A DNA stretch of 43,257 nt from assembly GCA_016928395.1 (NCBI GenBank), contig JAFGKV010000072.1, positions 1 to 43,257 on the forward strand, written 5' to 3'. Positions within the stretch are counted from its first letter, which is position 1; each line of letters begins with the position of its first letter. Source of the stretch: Candidatus Fermentibacterota bacterium (GTDB lineage: Bacteria; JAFGKV01). Of this stretch, positions 16,736 to 25,285 are shown piece by piece. Position numbers and translations under genes: made by a program. The notes beneath the pieces are model-generated. The model saw only the letters and a list, made by a program, of their open reading frames with translations. It ran no database searches and had not been told where the DNA came from.

Positions 16736-18268
16736 CTAATGGGCCAGCGGGGCCACCCAGAACCACCTACCGGAGGACGATACCGAGGATGAGTGAGCGG
16801 TGACCCGGCAGAAGAAGCCATCGAGGAACTGCCTCGGAGGGACACACCAGGATTGAGTCGTGACAATGGGCAGCTCCGGGCTATGGCCCGGCCAAGGCGC
16901 CCGGGCACAGATGACTTCGTACCTGTCAACTTGGAGGGGGGTGCCCGCCACGCTTCTGCTCACGGGCGCCCAGGTGATCACCAGCCCGCTGTCAGAGCGC
17001 GTCACGCACAACTTTTCCACCGGCTGGGCGGTCACCAGGGCCTCATACCCCGCCCGGAGTCCCGCCAGCGCCTGGGCGGACAGCCGGGCCGAAACATCCG
17101 ATGGGTCGGGCACCGCGGCACCGCGGCGACTCCACGCAGCGTCGAGTTGATCGGCAACCGCGAACAGCGAGTCTTCCACGGCAAAGGTAATCGGCCACAG
17201 GCCCTGGCCGGTCTCCTCACGCAGCTTGTAGGAATCGAGGTAGTCATCGTAGGGGCAGTCAAACAGAAGGTCACGTATGAGGTTCGCCGCATCGCACAGG
17301 GGCGCAGACGGCGAGCCAGACAAAGCTCTGGGAGGTGGCCCTACGGGCCAGACGGGCACAGCCATTGTGGACGCCGGTTGGCCAAGCATGGCCCACAGCG
17401 TGGTCTGCCAGGGCTCATGGCATGGCTCGATGCCCCGGATCACTACGCCGGAAACCGTCCCCGCACGGCAGATGCTTAAGTAGGTCCAGATGTAGCCATA
17501 CGGCACATCTGGGTTCCACTGCCCGGGATAGGGAATCGGAATGGGCTGGCTGGCATCATCAGAGAAATCCCGAGCATGGTACCTGAGGAGCGAGCGGTAG
17601 TCTAGGCTGTCGCCCACGCAGAACTCCGAGATCAAAGCGACGGACCTAAGGTACCGCGCCATTCCGTTCGTACCCCCACCGGCCATGGAGAAGTTCGTGC
17701 GCACTATGAATCCGGCAGGATTCTGCAGCGGGTCATCGGCGTCATACTCCCAGTGGAGAGAATCCTCCACCTCGAACATGACGGCAGCGCCAGCGGCGTC
17801 AATGACCCCGTAGGAGGCGTGGACATCCCGCATGCCGGATGCGCTCGTGCTCTCAAGAAAAAGCGAGAAATCCTCGACGGTCGCGCAGCGCCCCAGGGCT
17901 TCGTGCATGAGGGAGCCGTTGGTGAGATCAGACCTGCCGGTCAGGTCTAGGGAGTTGGCGTTCACAATGGCAAATCCGGCTTCGTTGACACCCATCCAGG
18001 CTAATGTGTCGCCGGCGTTTGCCACGGCGATGAAGCGGTACCGATTCACGGGGTTGTCGTTCCAGACCACGTGATTATCAGGATAGGCGCCTTGGTCACG
18101 GACTTTCCACACCAGGGGCCGTCCATCCGAAGTCGCGCGGCCCGCGGCCACGCCGATCGTGCAGGCATGGCTTGGGCCGCAGGCCGCCGCAGCCAGGATC
18201 AGCACGCCGCATACCGAAACATCGAGCACGGCCCCAAAAACCCATTGGATCACGCGGCGGTTGCGCAT
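16736..18268 (-). CDS. exported Ntn hydrolase (C45/acyltransferase-like) with N-terminal Cys and C-terminal FN3-like domain
   Basis: A 510-residue protein. The signal peptide ends SHA, and the next residue is Cys36 in CTIGVAAGRATSDGRPLVWK. The CTxxxxxGxxTxDGRPL pattern is the N-terminal nucleophile motif of the C45/penicillin-acylase-like Ntn hydrolases. Cleavage by signal peptidase would free Cys36 as the catalytic N-terminal residue. Supporting family segments are WMGVNEAGFAIVNANS, SYGVIDAAGAAVMFE and GFIVRTNFS. The usual KNRD is KVRD here. The last 90 residues look like an FN3-like domain. The start is placed at 18268 (AAGGGGATTGCC before ATG), because the open frame upstream has no hydrophobic start. 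The substrate is unknown. It follows the CsgG-FGE gene by 232 bp. Confidence 0.8.
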   Translation of the reverse strand: MRNRRVIQWVFGAVLDVSVCGVLILAAAACGPSHACTIGVAAGRATSDGRPLVWKVRDQGAYPDNHVVWNDNPVNRYRFIAVANAGDTLAWMGVNEAGFAIVNANSLDLTGRSDLTNGSLMHEALGRCATVEDFSLFLESTSASGMRDVHASYGVIDAAGAAVMFEVEDSLHWEYDADDPLQNPAGFIVRTNFSMAGGGTNGMARYLRSVALISEFCVGDSLDYRSLLRYHARDFSDDASQPIPIPYPGQWNPDVPYGYIWTYLSICRAGTVSGVVIRGIEPCHEPWQTTLWAMLGQPASTMAVPVWPVGPPPRALSGSPSAPLCDAANLIRDLLFDCPYDDYLDSYKLREETGQGLWPITFAVEDSLFAVADQLDAAWSRRGAAVPDPSDVSARLSAQALAGLRAGYEALVTAQPVEKLCVTRSDSGLVITWAPVSRSVAGTPLQVDRYEVICARAPWPGHSPELPIVTTQSWCVPPRQFLDGFFCRVTAHSSSVSSSGRWFWVAPLAH

Positions 18269-18500
18269 GGCAATCCCCTTGTTCGCATCATGACGCTTCA
18301 CCATGGATGCAGGCAAGAAGCAGCTACCGTCCGCACGAACCTTCATGCCCTCCACGGGGAGCCCGCGCCCCGAAGCCCTGGAAGAAGCCGGCGTATCGCA
18401 AGGGTCCTCAGTGAGAGCCTGAGGTTCAGTCGATGCTCCGAGGGCGTTGGGTGCCATTGCCACAGGGTTCTTACTTCACGAGAGGTGGCCCGGTCACACG

Positions 18501-20369
18501 TCACCGAGCCATCCGCACTACCCGGAATCCCAAGGATGAGCTCCGCTGGTTGGGCGAAGCACTCAGGCGCGCGGCTGATCTGCAGAACGTGGCTTTCGTC
18601 TTCCAGCTCCCTCCTCGCTGGACCCGCATCACCCCCTGAGAGGGACCGGCAGGGTCTTGCCCGGCGCGTGTGGCATACGGGCCATACCAATCCCAGCACC
18701 ATTCCGCCACATTGCCCGCCATGTCGAACAGACCCCAGGTATTGGCGGAAGTCTGCGCCACGTCACGGCTACTGCTGCCCGCATTGTCAGAGTACCAGCA
18801 ATGGCTCCGATCGGGAAGAGCGTTCCCCCACGGGTACGCAGTGGCCGTTTTGGCCCGGCAGGCATACTCCCATTCAGCTTCCGTGGGCAGGCGGTAGCCA
18901 GGCGTAGCACGATCCCAGTACACCGCCCCCGATTCGACCGGAGGAATACCCTCGAAGACCTTGGTTAGGTGTTCATCGGCGTAGTAACAGGGCTTCAGCC
19001 CCTCCTGCTGGGAGCGGCGGTTGCAGTAGACGATCGTGTCGAACCAGGTCACCTGGTCAACCGGGCGCTGCGGATTACGGAACCGCGAGGGCGCTCTTCC
19101 CATCACAGTCTCCCACTGGGCAACGGTCACTTCTGTCGCCTGCATGAAGAGCGGCATCGTGAGCGTGACCTGGTGGGGCGTCTCTTCTCCGTCGCGCCCC
19201 AGTTCCCCGGGAGGGGATCCCATGGTGAAGGTTCCCGAAGGGATGGCGACGAACCCTTCCGGAGCTTCCGCGGGAATGAGAGTCGTTCCGTCATCGAAGA
19301 CGAACTCGATCTCCTGCTCAATCCATGCCGACTCCGAGCCTCCGTCATCCACAACCTGGGCGTAGATCCGCTGCCTGCCGTCGGCAACATCGAAGGAGAA
19401 GGCGCCGGTCGTCTGCTCAACGGCCTCCTTCGGATCCTTCACCGCACACCGGTACCGGGCTACTGCCCCGTCATCGGAGCCCTCCAGAACGACCGTGAGC
19501 TTTGTCCCGCGCACCTTCTGGCCGCTGGAGGGCGACACGATGCGCACGGAGGGAGGCTCGTCGATGACACGGAACTCCATCCTCTGGGGGGGCGAGTAGT
19601 TGCCGTCACAATCCTTGGCCTGCACCTGAAACACATGGCTTCCCGTGGGGATGTCACTGAACTCGACCTGACCGCGCTTCGTTTCCACGGGATCACCATC
19701 ATTCATCTGATAGCGATAGCCATCGATGCACCGTTCATCTTCCCCCAAAAAGCGGAAGGCTACGCGGGCGGCATCACGGCGATTCATCACGGCTTTGGGG
19801 GCCTCAAGGAGGCGGACCCGGGGCGGCTTTCCCGTGGAAGCGGGAACCGGCAGGGGCGCGATGTACGGCCGGTCAGGTTCGATAGGCGGCAGGGCCTGCC
19901 CCGCTTCATCCGGCGTGCAACCCAGCTCGTGGGCGACCTGGGGCATATCCTTGAACAGGTCCTTCAGCTTCTGGCCCATCCGATTCACGGAACACCGCAC
20001 ATGCGCGGTCTGGACATCCACCAGCTCAGCGGTCATGAAGTACTCGCCGTCAACCTTTGACAGTGAGCCCAGCACGATCCATCTGACATTGAGAATCTCG
20101 CCCATCTGGATGGCGCACTCGGTTTCCGTGCAGTCGATGAGCTGCACCTGCTGCTCTTTGAGGATGGCCTCCATGTTCTTGCGGTCGACTACCACGAAGT
20201 CCCGCTGGTTCACGAACTCACTGCGCAACCGGTCCGAGATGATGTCGGCCTCTTCCGGCTTCACCAGGTTCGCCTTGAAGTACAGCACGGCCAGGCGTCG
20301 CTCGAGATCGCCGGCCCGGGCAAAGCCCGCCATGAAGGTGATGCACCAAAGGGCGACTATTCCACGCAT
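18501..20369 (-). CDS. CsgG-like domain fused to FGE-sulfatase-type domain, exported
   Basis: A 622-residue exported protein. After a signal peptide (about 1-17, ending ARA) comes a CsgG/FlgO-like domain (about 22-125: LAVLYFKANLVKPEEADIIS, FVVVDRKNMEAIL, RWIVLGSLSKVDGEYF). Two Ig-like regions follow (about 180-350), then a C-terminal FGE-sulfatase (SUMF1/C-type-lectin) domain (about 370-622: TFMGSPPGELGRD, EVTVAQWETVMG, YRLPTEAEWEYACR, WDMAGNVAEW-type segment, VQRGGSWKTKATFC). The two FGE catalytic cysteines are not at their expected places after RGGSW, so a binding or structural role is likelier than formylglycine formation. The ATG at 20369 is preferred because GAGGAG lies eight bases upstream; an ATG six bases earlier is too close to it. 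Confidence 0.85.
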   Translation of the reverse strand: MRGIVALWCITFMAGFARAGDLERRLAVLYFKANLVKPEEADIISDRLRSEFVNQRDFVVVDRKNMEAILKEQQVQLIDCTETECAIQMGEILNVRWIVLGSLSKVDGEYFMTAELVDVQTAHVRCSVNRMGQKLKDLFKDMPQVAHELGCTPDEAGQALPPIEPDRPYIAPLPVPASTGKPPRVRLLEAPKAVMNRRDAARVAFRFLGEDERCIDGYRYQMNDGDPVETKRGQVEFSDIPTGSHVFQVQAKDCDGNYSPPQRMEFRVIDEPPSVRIVSPSSGQKVRGTKLTVVLEGSDDGAVARYRCAVKDPKEAVEQTTGAFSFDVADGRQRIYAQVVDDGGSESAWIEQEIEFVFDDGTTLIPAEAPEGFVAIPSGTFTMGSPPGELGRDGEETPHQVTLTMPLFMQATEVTVAQWETVMGRAPSRFRNPQRPVDQVTWFDTIVYCNRRSQQEGLKPCYYADEHLTKVFEGIPPVESGAVYWDRATPGYRLPTEAEWEYACRAKTATAYPWGNALPDRSHCWYSDNAGSSSRDVAQTSANTWGLFDMAGNVAEWCWDWYGPYATRAGQDPAGPSQGVMRVQRGGSWKTKATFCRSAARLSASPNQRSSSLGFRVVRMAR

Positions 20370-20475
20370 GCGCATGTCTCCTCTTCCGCGTTTCTCGGGT
20401 CCAGGTATACGGCCACATCTGCGCACGGCCTGAGCCATCAGTGACCAGCCCTGAGGGAACGCGGATCTGTTTCCA

Positions 20476-22572
20476 TCACGGCCCCGGCGAGCTGTCCGTG
20501 AGATAGTCGCGCGGGGTGATCGCTCCGCTCTGAGAAAGATCGAACACGTACCACCACCTCCCCGTGCCCGACTGCGGCACGCTGAAGCTCGCCGTCACCT
20601 GGTTGCCCGAGTACACGATGACCCTCGCTTCTGAGGTCTTGATATCCGGCGTACCCGAGAAGTTGTACACACCATACCGGCAACCAGCGATGAGCTGATA
20701 GATGGTGATCGTCTCAGGACCTTCTCCGGATGTGTCGTCGACATCGAGTTGGACGAACGGCTCAGACGCTTGGCTGCCGCGCGAGGAGTAGTAGATGTGA
20801 TACTGGTCACCCACCCAGAGATGGCTATCGAGATCGTTGGGACTTGTACCCCACGTCAGCACGATGCGGTACTGACCCGCGGCCAGCTCCCGGCTCAATG
20901 AAAAGTTGGCCACCATAGGCTGCCCAGCCACGACGACGTCCCTACTCTCGGTGATATAGCCCGAACGTGTTGCCGTGAGCCTGTAGGTTCCGTCTGAAAG
21001 CGCGGGGAATTCATACCGCCCGTCAGCGCCGCTCGAGGTTGACCGGGTCACGGGACCGGTGAGATCAACTCGCGCGTCCGCCAAGGCGGACCCGGTTTGC
21101 GCATCGGTCACGGCTCCTGAGATGCCGACGGTCGCCACCACGGCGCGTACGACGACCGTTGGTTCGTCGGGATCATTGCTCAGGATGACAACGGTACCTG
21201 AGGAGACGGTGAGGTCGGCGCTGGTGTTGGCCGTGGCGGTCAGCTCCTGGGTCTCACCCGGCGCCAGGGCGAATGATGCGGGGCTCACTGACAGCCAGGG
21301 GAGATCGTCCGCCACGGTGTCGACTTGCAGGATAAGCGCGCCGGCGTTGCGCACCGTGATAGTCAGGGTGGTATTCTGGCCAGGCAGAAACGGAAAGGTA
21401 ATCTCCCGGGGAGAGACTTGGATGTCGGGCACGGCCGGCTCACCGAACCCGGGACGAACGGGCCGGAAGCCGCAGATGGATGCGGGCTGCACCGGCTCAA
21501 GTTGCGATCTCGCCGGAGAACGACAGGCGAAATCGGGGAAACTGTAAGCCCCTCCGCGTATCACACGGAAGGTGCCCGTCGAGGGGCCGCGGGGGCCTGC
21601 CGAGGGAGAAGCGGCATAGTAGTCGGGATCGAACCAGTCATTGCACCATTCGCTTACGTTGCCGTTCATGTCATGCAGGCCCCATGCGTTCGGCTGGCGG
21701 GTTCCGACGTCATGGGTCTGATTGCCCGAATTCCCCTCGAACCAGCAGTATCGGCCGTCTATGGCGTCGCCCCAACTGTACTCGGTGCTCGTTCCCGCCC
21801 GGCACGCATACTCCCACTCCGCCTCAGTGGGCAGCCGATACCCGGTCGCATCCCAGTTCATCCCCACGGTTTGGCGCTGGGCCGCGAGGTCTGCATCATC
21901 ATAGAAGGCATCATAGCCCTCGCGACGGCTCAGCGCATTACAGAATGCGGCCGCCTGGAACCAGTTCAGGCCTTCCACCGGCCTATTCGCCCCCTGGAAG
22001 ACCGCGGGATTATCCCCCATGACGGCGAGGTAGTACTGCTGACGCACTTCGAAGCGCGCGATGGAGAAGGGGCTCAGGGTTACCGGATGCACGGGCCGTT
22101 CGATGGATTCACCGACATTTGGAGAGCCCATGTTAAAGGCGCCGCCGGCCACGGCGACCATGTCCAGCATGGCACCCGCGCGGCTCATAGTCACCCTGGC
22201 GGTCTGGGTCGCCCCCAGAACCACAGTCACCGTCGTCTCCCCCCAACTCGAGAGCAGGCCACCTCGGAATGCTTCGACCCGAACCCTCAGTTGGCCGACC
22301 GGTACTTCCAGCTCCAACCTGCCTCGGGCGCCTCCCTCCAGGATTTCCATGGCGCGGCGGACGACGAGGTCTGGCCCTTGAAACACCATGACAAAGGCAC
22401 TGTCCACCAATGCCGGGCTTGCCATGCAATAGCCTGGCGCATCGGTCCATTCGAGCTGCAGTATGAGGCGGGCAATGCCCGGAGCGGCGGGATCGTGCTG
22501 GCTCGAGCAGCCCATGAGGCTCATGAGCAGGAGGACCGCACACCGGTTCATCCACAGCGTAGTGTGTGTCAC
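20476..22572 (-). CDS. FGE-sulfatase-domain lipoprotein with Ig-like and carboxypeptidase-regulatory domains
   Basis: A 698-residue predicted lipoprotein. The signal peptide ends in a lipobox LMGC (Cys22 from the GTG start). Domains in order: a beta-rich region (about 30-130); an FGE-sulfatase domain (about 140-375: AFNMGSPNVGES, YRLPTEAEWEYACRAGT, WGLHDMNGNVSEW, RGGAYSFPDFACR), again without cysteines at the catalytic positions; an ASH/BACON-like beta-sandwich (about 385-480); a carboxypeptidase-regulatory-like domain (ISGAVTDAQTGSALADARVD); and a C-terminal beta domain with VLTWGTSPNDLDSHLW. I prefer the GTG at 22572, with AGGGGGG six bases upstream, over the ATG at 22551. It follows the beta-barrel gene by 11 bp, so they are co-transcribed. 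FGE-fold lipoproteins such as GldK/PorK belong to type IX secretion, but equivalence is not shown. Confidence 0.8.
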   Translation of the reverse strand: MTHTTLWMNRCAVLLLMSLMGCSSQHDPAAPGIARLILQLEWTDAPGYCMASPALVDSAFVMVFQGPDLVVRRAMEILEGGARGRLELEVPVGQLRVRVEAFRGGLLSSWGETTVTVVLGATQTARVTMSRAGAMLDMVAVAGGAFNMGSPNVGESIERPVHPVTLSPFSIARFEVRQQYYLAVMGDNPAVFQGANRPVEGLNWFQAAAFCNALSRREGYDAFYDDADLAAQRQTVGMNWDATGYRLPTEAEWEYACRAGTSTEYSWGDAIDGRYCWFEGNSGNQTHDVGTRQPNAWGLHDMNGNVSEWCNDWFDPDYYAASPSAGPRGPSTGTFRVIRGGAYSFPDFACRSPARSQLEPVQPASICGFRPVRPGFGEPAVPDIQVSPREITFPFLPGQNTTLTITVRNAGALILQVDTVADDLPWLSVSPASFALAPGETQELTATANTSADLTVSSGTVVILSNDPDEPTVVVRAVVATVGISGAVTDAQTGSALADARVDLTGPVTRSTSSGADGRYEFPALSDGTYRLTATRSGYITESRDVVVAGQPMVANFSLSRELAAGQYRIVLTWGTSPNDLDSHLWVGDQYHIYYSSRGSQASEPFVQLDVDDTSGEGPETITIYQLIAGCRYGVYNFSGTPDIKTSEARVIVYSGNQVTASFSVPQSGTGRWWYVFDLSQSGAITPRDYLTDSSPGP

Positions 22573-22583
22573 GACATGCCCCC

Positions 22584-23687
22584 CTACCACGCCCGCACCA
22601 GCGTCGAGCGAACCTCATAGCCGGTGAGGCTCGTGTCGCCGGTGCCGGTCCACGCTGAGCCGCCGAGAACTCCCGCGGAGAAGGCGAGGCTGGTCCCCCT
22701 GCCCAGCCTGATCTTTGGCCCGACGGATAGGCCGAACACGTGGCCGCCTCCAAACCCATATCCGTTGTCGCCCTTGAATCGAACAAACCCGGATGTCTCC
22801 GCCTTCAGCCACGGGGCCACGCTATGCCCGACGCGCACCCGAAGGGCACCCTCGGGGCCGAAGGAGTTTTCGTCTTCGGCCACCAGTTTGTCGCCGTCGC
22901 TCACCATGCCCCTGGCCCGGAGGCGTACCCAGACGCTCACCTCCACCGGGTCGAATGAGCCCGGATACAACGCCAGCACGGAACGGACGTCCGTACGAGG
23001 CCCCAAGGCGCGCACCTTCTCATCCTCCCAGAAGTCGCTGCCGTAGAGCACCACGGCCGCGTCGGCCTTGAGCAAGGCGGGCGTGGCCCCCACCGAAATG
23101 CGACGGTACAACGCTGCGGTAAGCACCAGTTCCTCACCGGGATTCAGCTCCTCCTCGGCGTCATCGTACGGCTGGAAGGGCGCCCGAACCGAATACCCCG
23201 CGCCAGCGGCCAGGGTTGTCCCTCCCCACTGCCGGGCCACGGCAACGCCCACTGTAGCGCAGAGCCCGTCAACGGGGCTGTCCATGGTGAAGCCCAATTC
23301 GTCGCTGGCCACCAACGCCGCGATGGGAAGCTCATCCTCCTTCAACCGGGTGCTGGCCGTCGGTACGCTGACCCCGCCGCGCACCAACAGGCGCTGATCC
23401 AGGGCATACCACGATGTCTTGACCACCACATTGCCCAGGGCAGACAAGTCTTCCTCTGCGACGTCAAGCGTCGATCGGCCCGGGTTGGCCCGCAAGCTTA
23501 GGCCGAATCGGTCTCCCAGCGGCAGGTCAAGCCGCAGCGGTGCGGCCGTTTGCGATATGTCCAGACTTGAAGCGTCGGAGGATTCCCAGTGTCGTAGCGC
23601 GAGACCGATCTCTAGCCGTCCCTGCCGCCGCGCCTCGGTACTGCCCGCGATTGCGACGATCAGCACGAGGATGAGTGATGCGCGCAT
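22584..23687 (-). CDS. outer-membrane beta-barrel protein
   Basis: A 367-residue exported protein. The signal peptide (about 1-19, ending TEA) is followed by alternating hydrophobic and polar residues with many aromatic girdle positions and short turns throughout, for example LEIGLALRHWES, FGLSLRANPGRS, TTLAAGAGYSVRAPF and VEVSVWVRLRARG. It ends in STLVRAW. A terminal aromatic residue is the usual signal for the outer-membrane insertion machinery. I do not recognise a specific family. AGGAGGAA before the ATG overlaps the stop of the upstream gene (gap 9 bp), so it is translated with the TPR-CsgG lipoprotein. It may be the barrel partner of the CsgG-like and FGE lipoproteins. Confidence 0.75.
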   Translation of the reverse strand: MRASLILVLIVAIAGSTEARRQGRLEIGLALRHWESSDASSLDISQTAAPLRLDLPLGDRFGLSLRANPGRSTLDVAEEDLSALGNVVVKTSWYALDQRLLVRGGVSVPTASTRLKEDELPIAALVASDELGFTMDSPVDGLCATVGVAVARQWGGTTLAAGAGYSVRAPFQPYDDAEEELNPGEELVLTAALYRRISVGATPALLKADAAVVLYGSDFWEDEKVRALGPRTDVRSVLALYPGSFDPVEVSVWVRLRARGMVSDGDKLVAEDENSFGPEGALRVRVGHSVAPWLKAETSGFVRFKGDNGYGFGGGHVFGLSVGPKIRLGRGTSLAFSAGVLGGSAWTGTGDTSLTGYEVRSTLVRAW

Positions 23688-23696
23688 GGGTTCCTC

Positions 23697-25169
23697 CTAG
23701 GGAAAATCGATGTCGATGACGATGGTTGGCGGCCCCGATGAGCCTCCCACCGATGGTTCCCGTGACCCTTCGCCGGGATCGATCGGGCCCGTAGCCACAT
23801 CGGCCAGATCCTCCAGCGCCTCGGAGGCCAGGTCTTCGGATGCCTCCGAGGCTCGGTCCTCCGGGGCTTCCCACACCTGGTCCTCCGGCGTTTCCGCGGC
23901 CGGATCCACCATCGCTTCTGAGGCCTCCTCTTCATCCCCGCTACCCGCAGCCTCCCCCTCAACCACACCTGGGCTTTCTCCTGCTCCCTCATCTGGCCCG
24001 AACTGCCACCCCAGGAAGTCACGCTCGAAGTGGTCCACGCCCTCGGCCACACGGTCAGTCTCAGCCAGTTGCTGAGCCTTGTCGGCAGCTTCCTTGAACC
24101 CCGGATCGGCCTTCGCCGCCGCTTGGTAGTGTGTGTGGGCTGCAGGCCAGTCGCCCACATCCTCCGCCCCCAGACCGCGACAGAACGACATGAAGGCCAG
24201 GAGACTTCGAGTCGGCATGCGCGCGATGTCTTCACGCTCGATCTCGGTGAGTTCGACGCCAAGACGGGAGATTGCCTCGAAGACGATGGTCTTCTCAAGG
24301 TCGAAGACCTGATCGAGCGTGCCCCCCGCCGGCCTCAGATTGTCGAGCCGGCCCTTGGCCACGTCGGCCAGGGCGGTTTCGATCTTTACTCCGGCAGCGT
24401 GGTCGCGGTAGATCCCGTTGAGCACGGTGCCCGCACCGGTGATTCTGCCCATGCGCAGAGCGAAGCGATCATCGACCACACCGCTGGCTCCAAGCCCGAT
24501 CTCCTCCATCAGCGCTGCGATGCGGGAGCGCTCCAGAACCTGCAGAGTCTTCACCTTGGAGAGATCAGTTATGATGAACTCGGCCAATCCCCGGCCCAGC
24601 ACCTTCAGTTCCGACGACACGCCTATGTAGCGCAGAGGGAACACCCCGACGGTCATCCGGTCTCCTGAGATGCCGCGGGACGACTCTTCTCTCACCAATT
24701 GCGCCATCTCGTCTTGAATCCGTTGTCGAAGAATGAGCTGGATACGCCCCCGGATCTTGCGCTGGGCCTGGCGCGAGGGAACGGCGGCATAGCTTTGATA
24801 CACCCGAACAGCTCCGTCGATGTCGCCTGACCGCTCCCGCATGAGGCCCCGGTAGAGCACCCCCTCGGCAGACCAGAACCCACGGCTCTGGGCGTGTGCC
24901 AGCCTCACCTCGGCCTCCCCGAACCGACCCGATCGATAGTAGGCCTGGCCCAGGAGATCCAGGGCTTCGCCGTTGCTCGGGTCTTCACGGGCCAGTTCTT
25001 CAAGCAGCAGTAGGGCCTCAGTGAGCCTGTTATCCCTGACCAATGACCTCGCCCGGCCGATGCCGCTGGAGGCACAGCCCAGCACCAAGGCGAGGACGGC
25101 CAAGGATGCAGGGGCCACCCGGCACAGCAGTGCCGCAGTGGGAAATCGTGAGGGCGGTGTCGGCTTCAT
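23697..25169 (-). CDS. lipoprotein with TPR, CsgG/FlgO-like domain and acidic repeat tail
   Basis: A 490-residue predicted lipoprotein with lipobox VLGC (Cys32). Residues about 38-135 form TPR-like helices (LTEALLLLEELAREDPSNGE, LDLLGQAYYRSGRFGEAEVR). Residues about 165-300 form a CsgG/FlgO-type domain (MTVGVFPLRYIGVSSELKVL, LQVLERSRIAALMEEIGLGA). The segment EIGLGASGVVDD is shared with the CsgG protein encoded just upstream. A further TPR-like stretch precedes a long acidic tail (about 410-490) built partly of 8-residue repeats of the type SEAxEDxA, ending PPTIVIDIDFP. CAGGAGG precedes ATG 25169. It forms an operon with the barrel gene; the gap to the upstream gene is 116 bp. Confidence 0.85.
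   Translation of the reverse strand: MKPTPPSRFPTAALLCRVAPASLAVLALVLGCASSGIGRARSLVRDNRLTEALLLLEELAREDPSNGEALDLLGQAYYRSGRFGEAEVRLAHAQSRGFWSAEGVLYRGLMRERSGDIDGAVRVYQSYAAVPSRQAQRKIRGRIQLILRQRIQDEMAQLVREESSRGISGDRMTVGVFPLRYIGVSSELKVLGRGLAEFIITDLSKVKTLQVLERSRIAALMEEIGLGASGVVDDRFALRMGRITGAGTVLNGIYRDHAAGVKIETALADVAKGRLDNLRPAGGTLDQVFDLEKTIVFEAISRLGVELTEIEREDIARMPTRSLLAFMSFCRGLGAEDVGDWPAAHTHYQAAAKADPGFKEAADKAQQLAETDRVAEGVDHFERDFLGWQFGPDEGAGESPGVVEGEAAGSGDEEEASEAMVDPAAETPEDQVWEAPEDRASEASEDLASEALEDLADVATGPIDPGEGSREPSVGGSSGPPTIVIDIDFP
23803..23922 (-). repeat. 24-bp in-frame tandem repeat (five units)
   Basis: Five consecutive 24-bp units at 23803, 23827, 23851, 23875 and 23899 encode five 8-residue units of the form [SAW]EAxEDxA in the acidic tail of the TPR-CsgG lipoprotein. 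The units share GGTCCTCCGG- and TTCCGAG-like cores but are not identical. Confidence 0.75.
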
Positions 25170-25285
25170 GGCGCCTCCTGCCGTCGGTGAGCGATGCTCA
25201 GCGACCGGTCATGCAACCTGAGTACTCGGATTCACAAGCACGAGTACATGTTCTCCCATCGCCACGCCGCCCCTCGCCGTTTCTT

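Noticed and set aside
18969-20060. Long open frame on the plus strand, 363 codons
   Set aside because: It is antisense to the CsgG-FGE gene, has no ribosome binding site or domain, and follows the high-GC third positions of the real gene.
18501-22572. Sulfatase-maturing formylglycine enzymes
   Set aside because: The catalytic cysteines appear missing and no sulfatase gene is in the window.
21325-22620. Plus-strand open frame of 431 codons
   Set aside because: It is antisense to the FGE lipoprotein, which has a lipobox and clear FGE motifs.
23803-23922. Possible CRISPR-like array
   Set aside because: The 24-bp units are contiguous, in frame and without spacers; they encode an acidic peptide tail.
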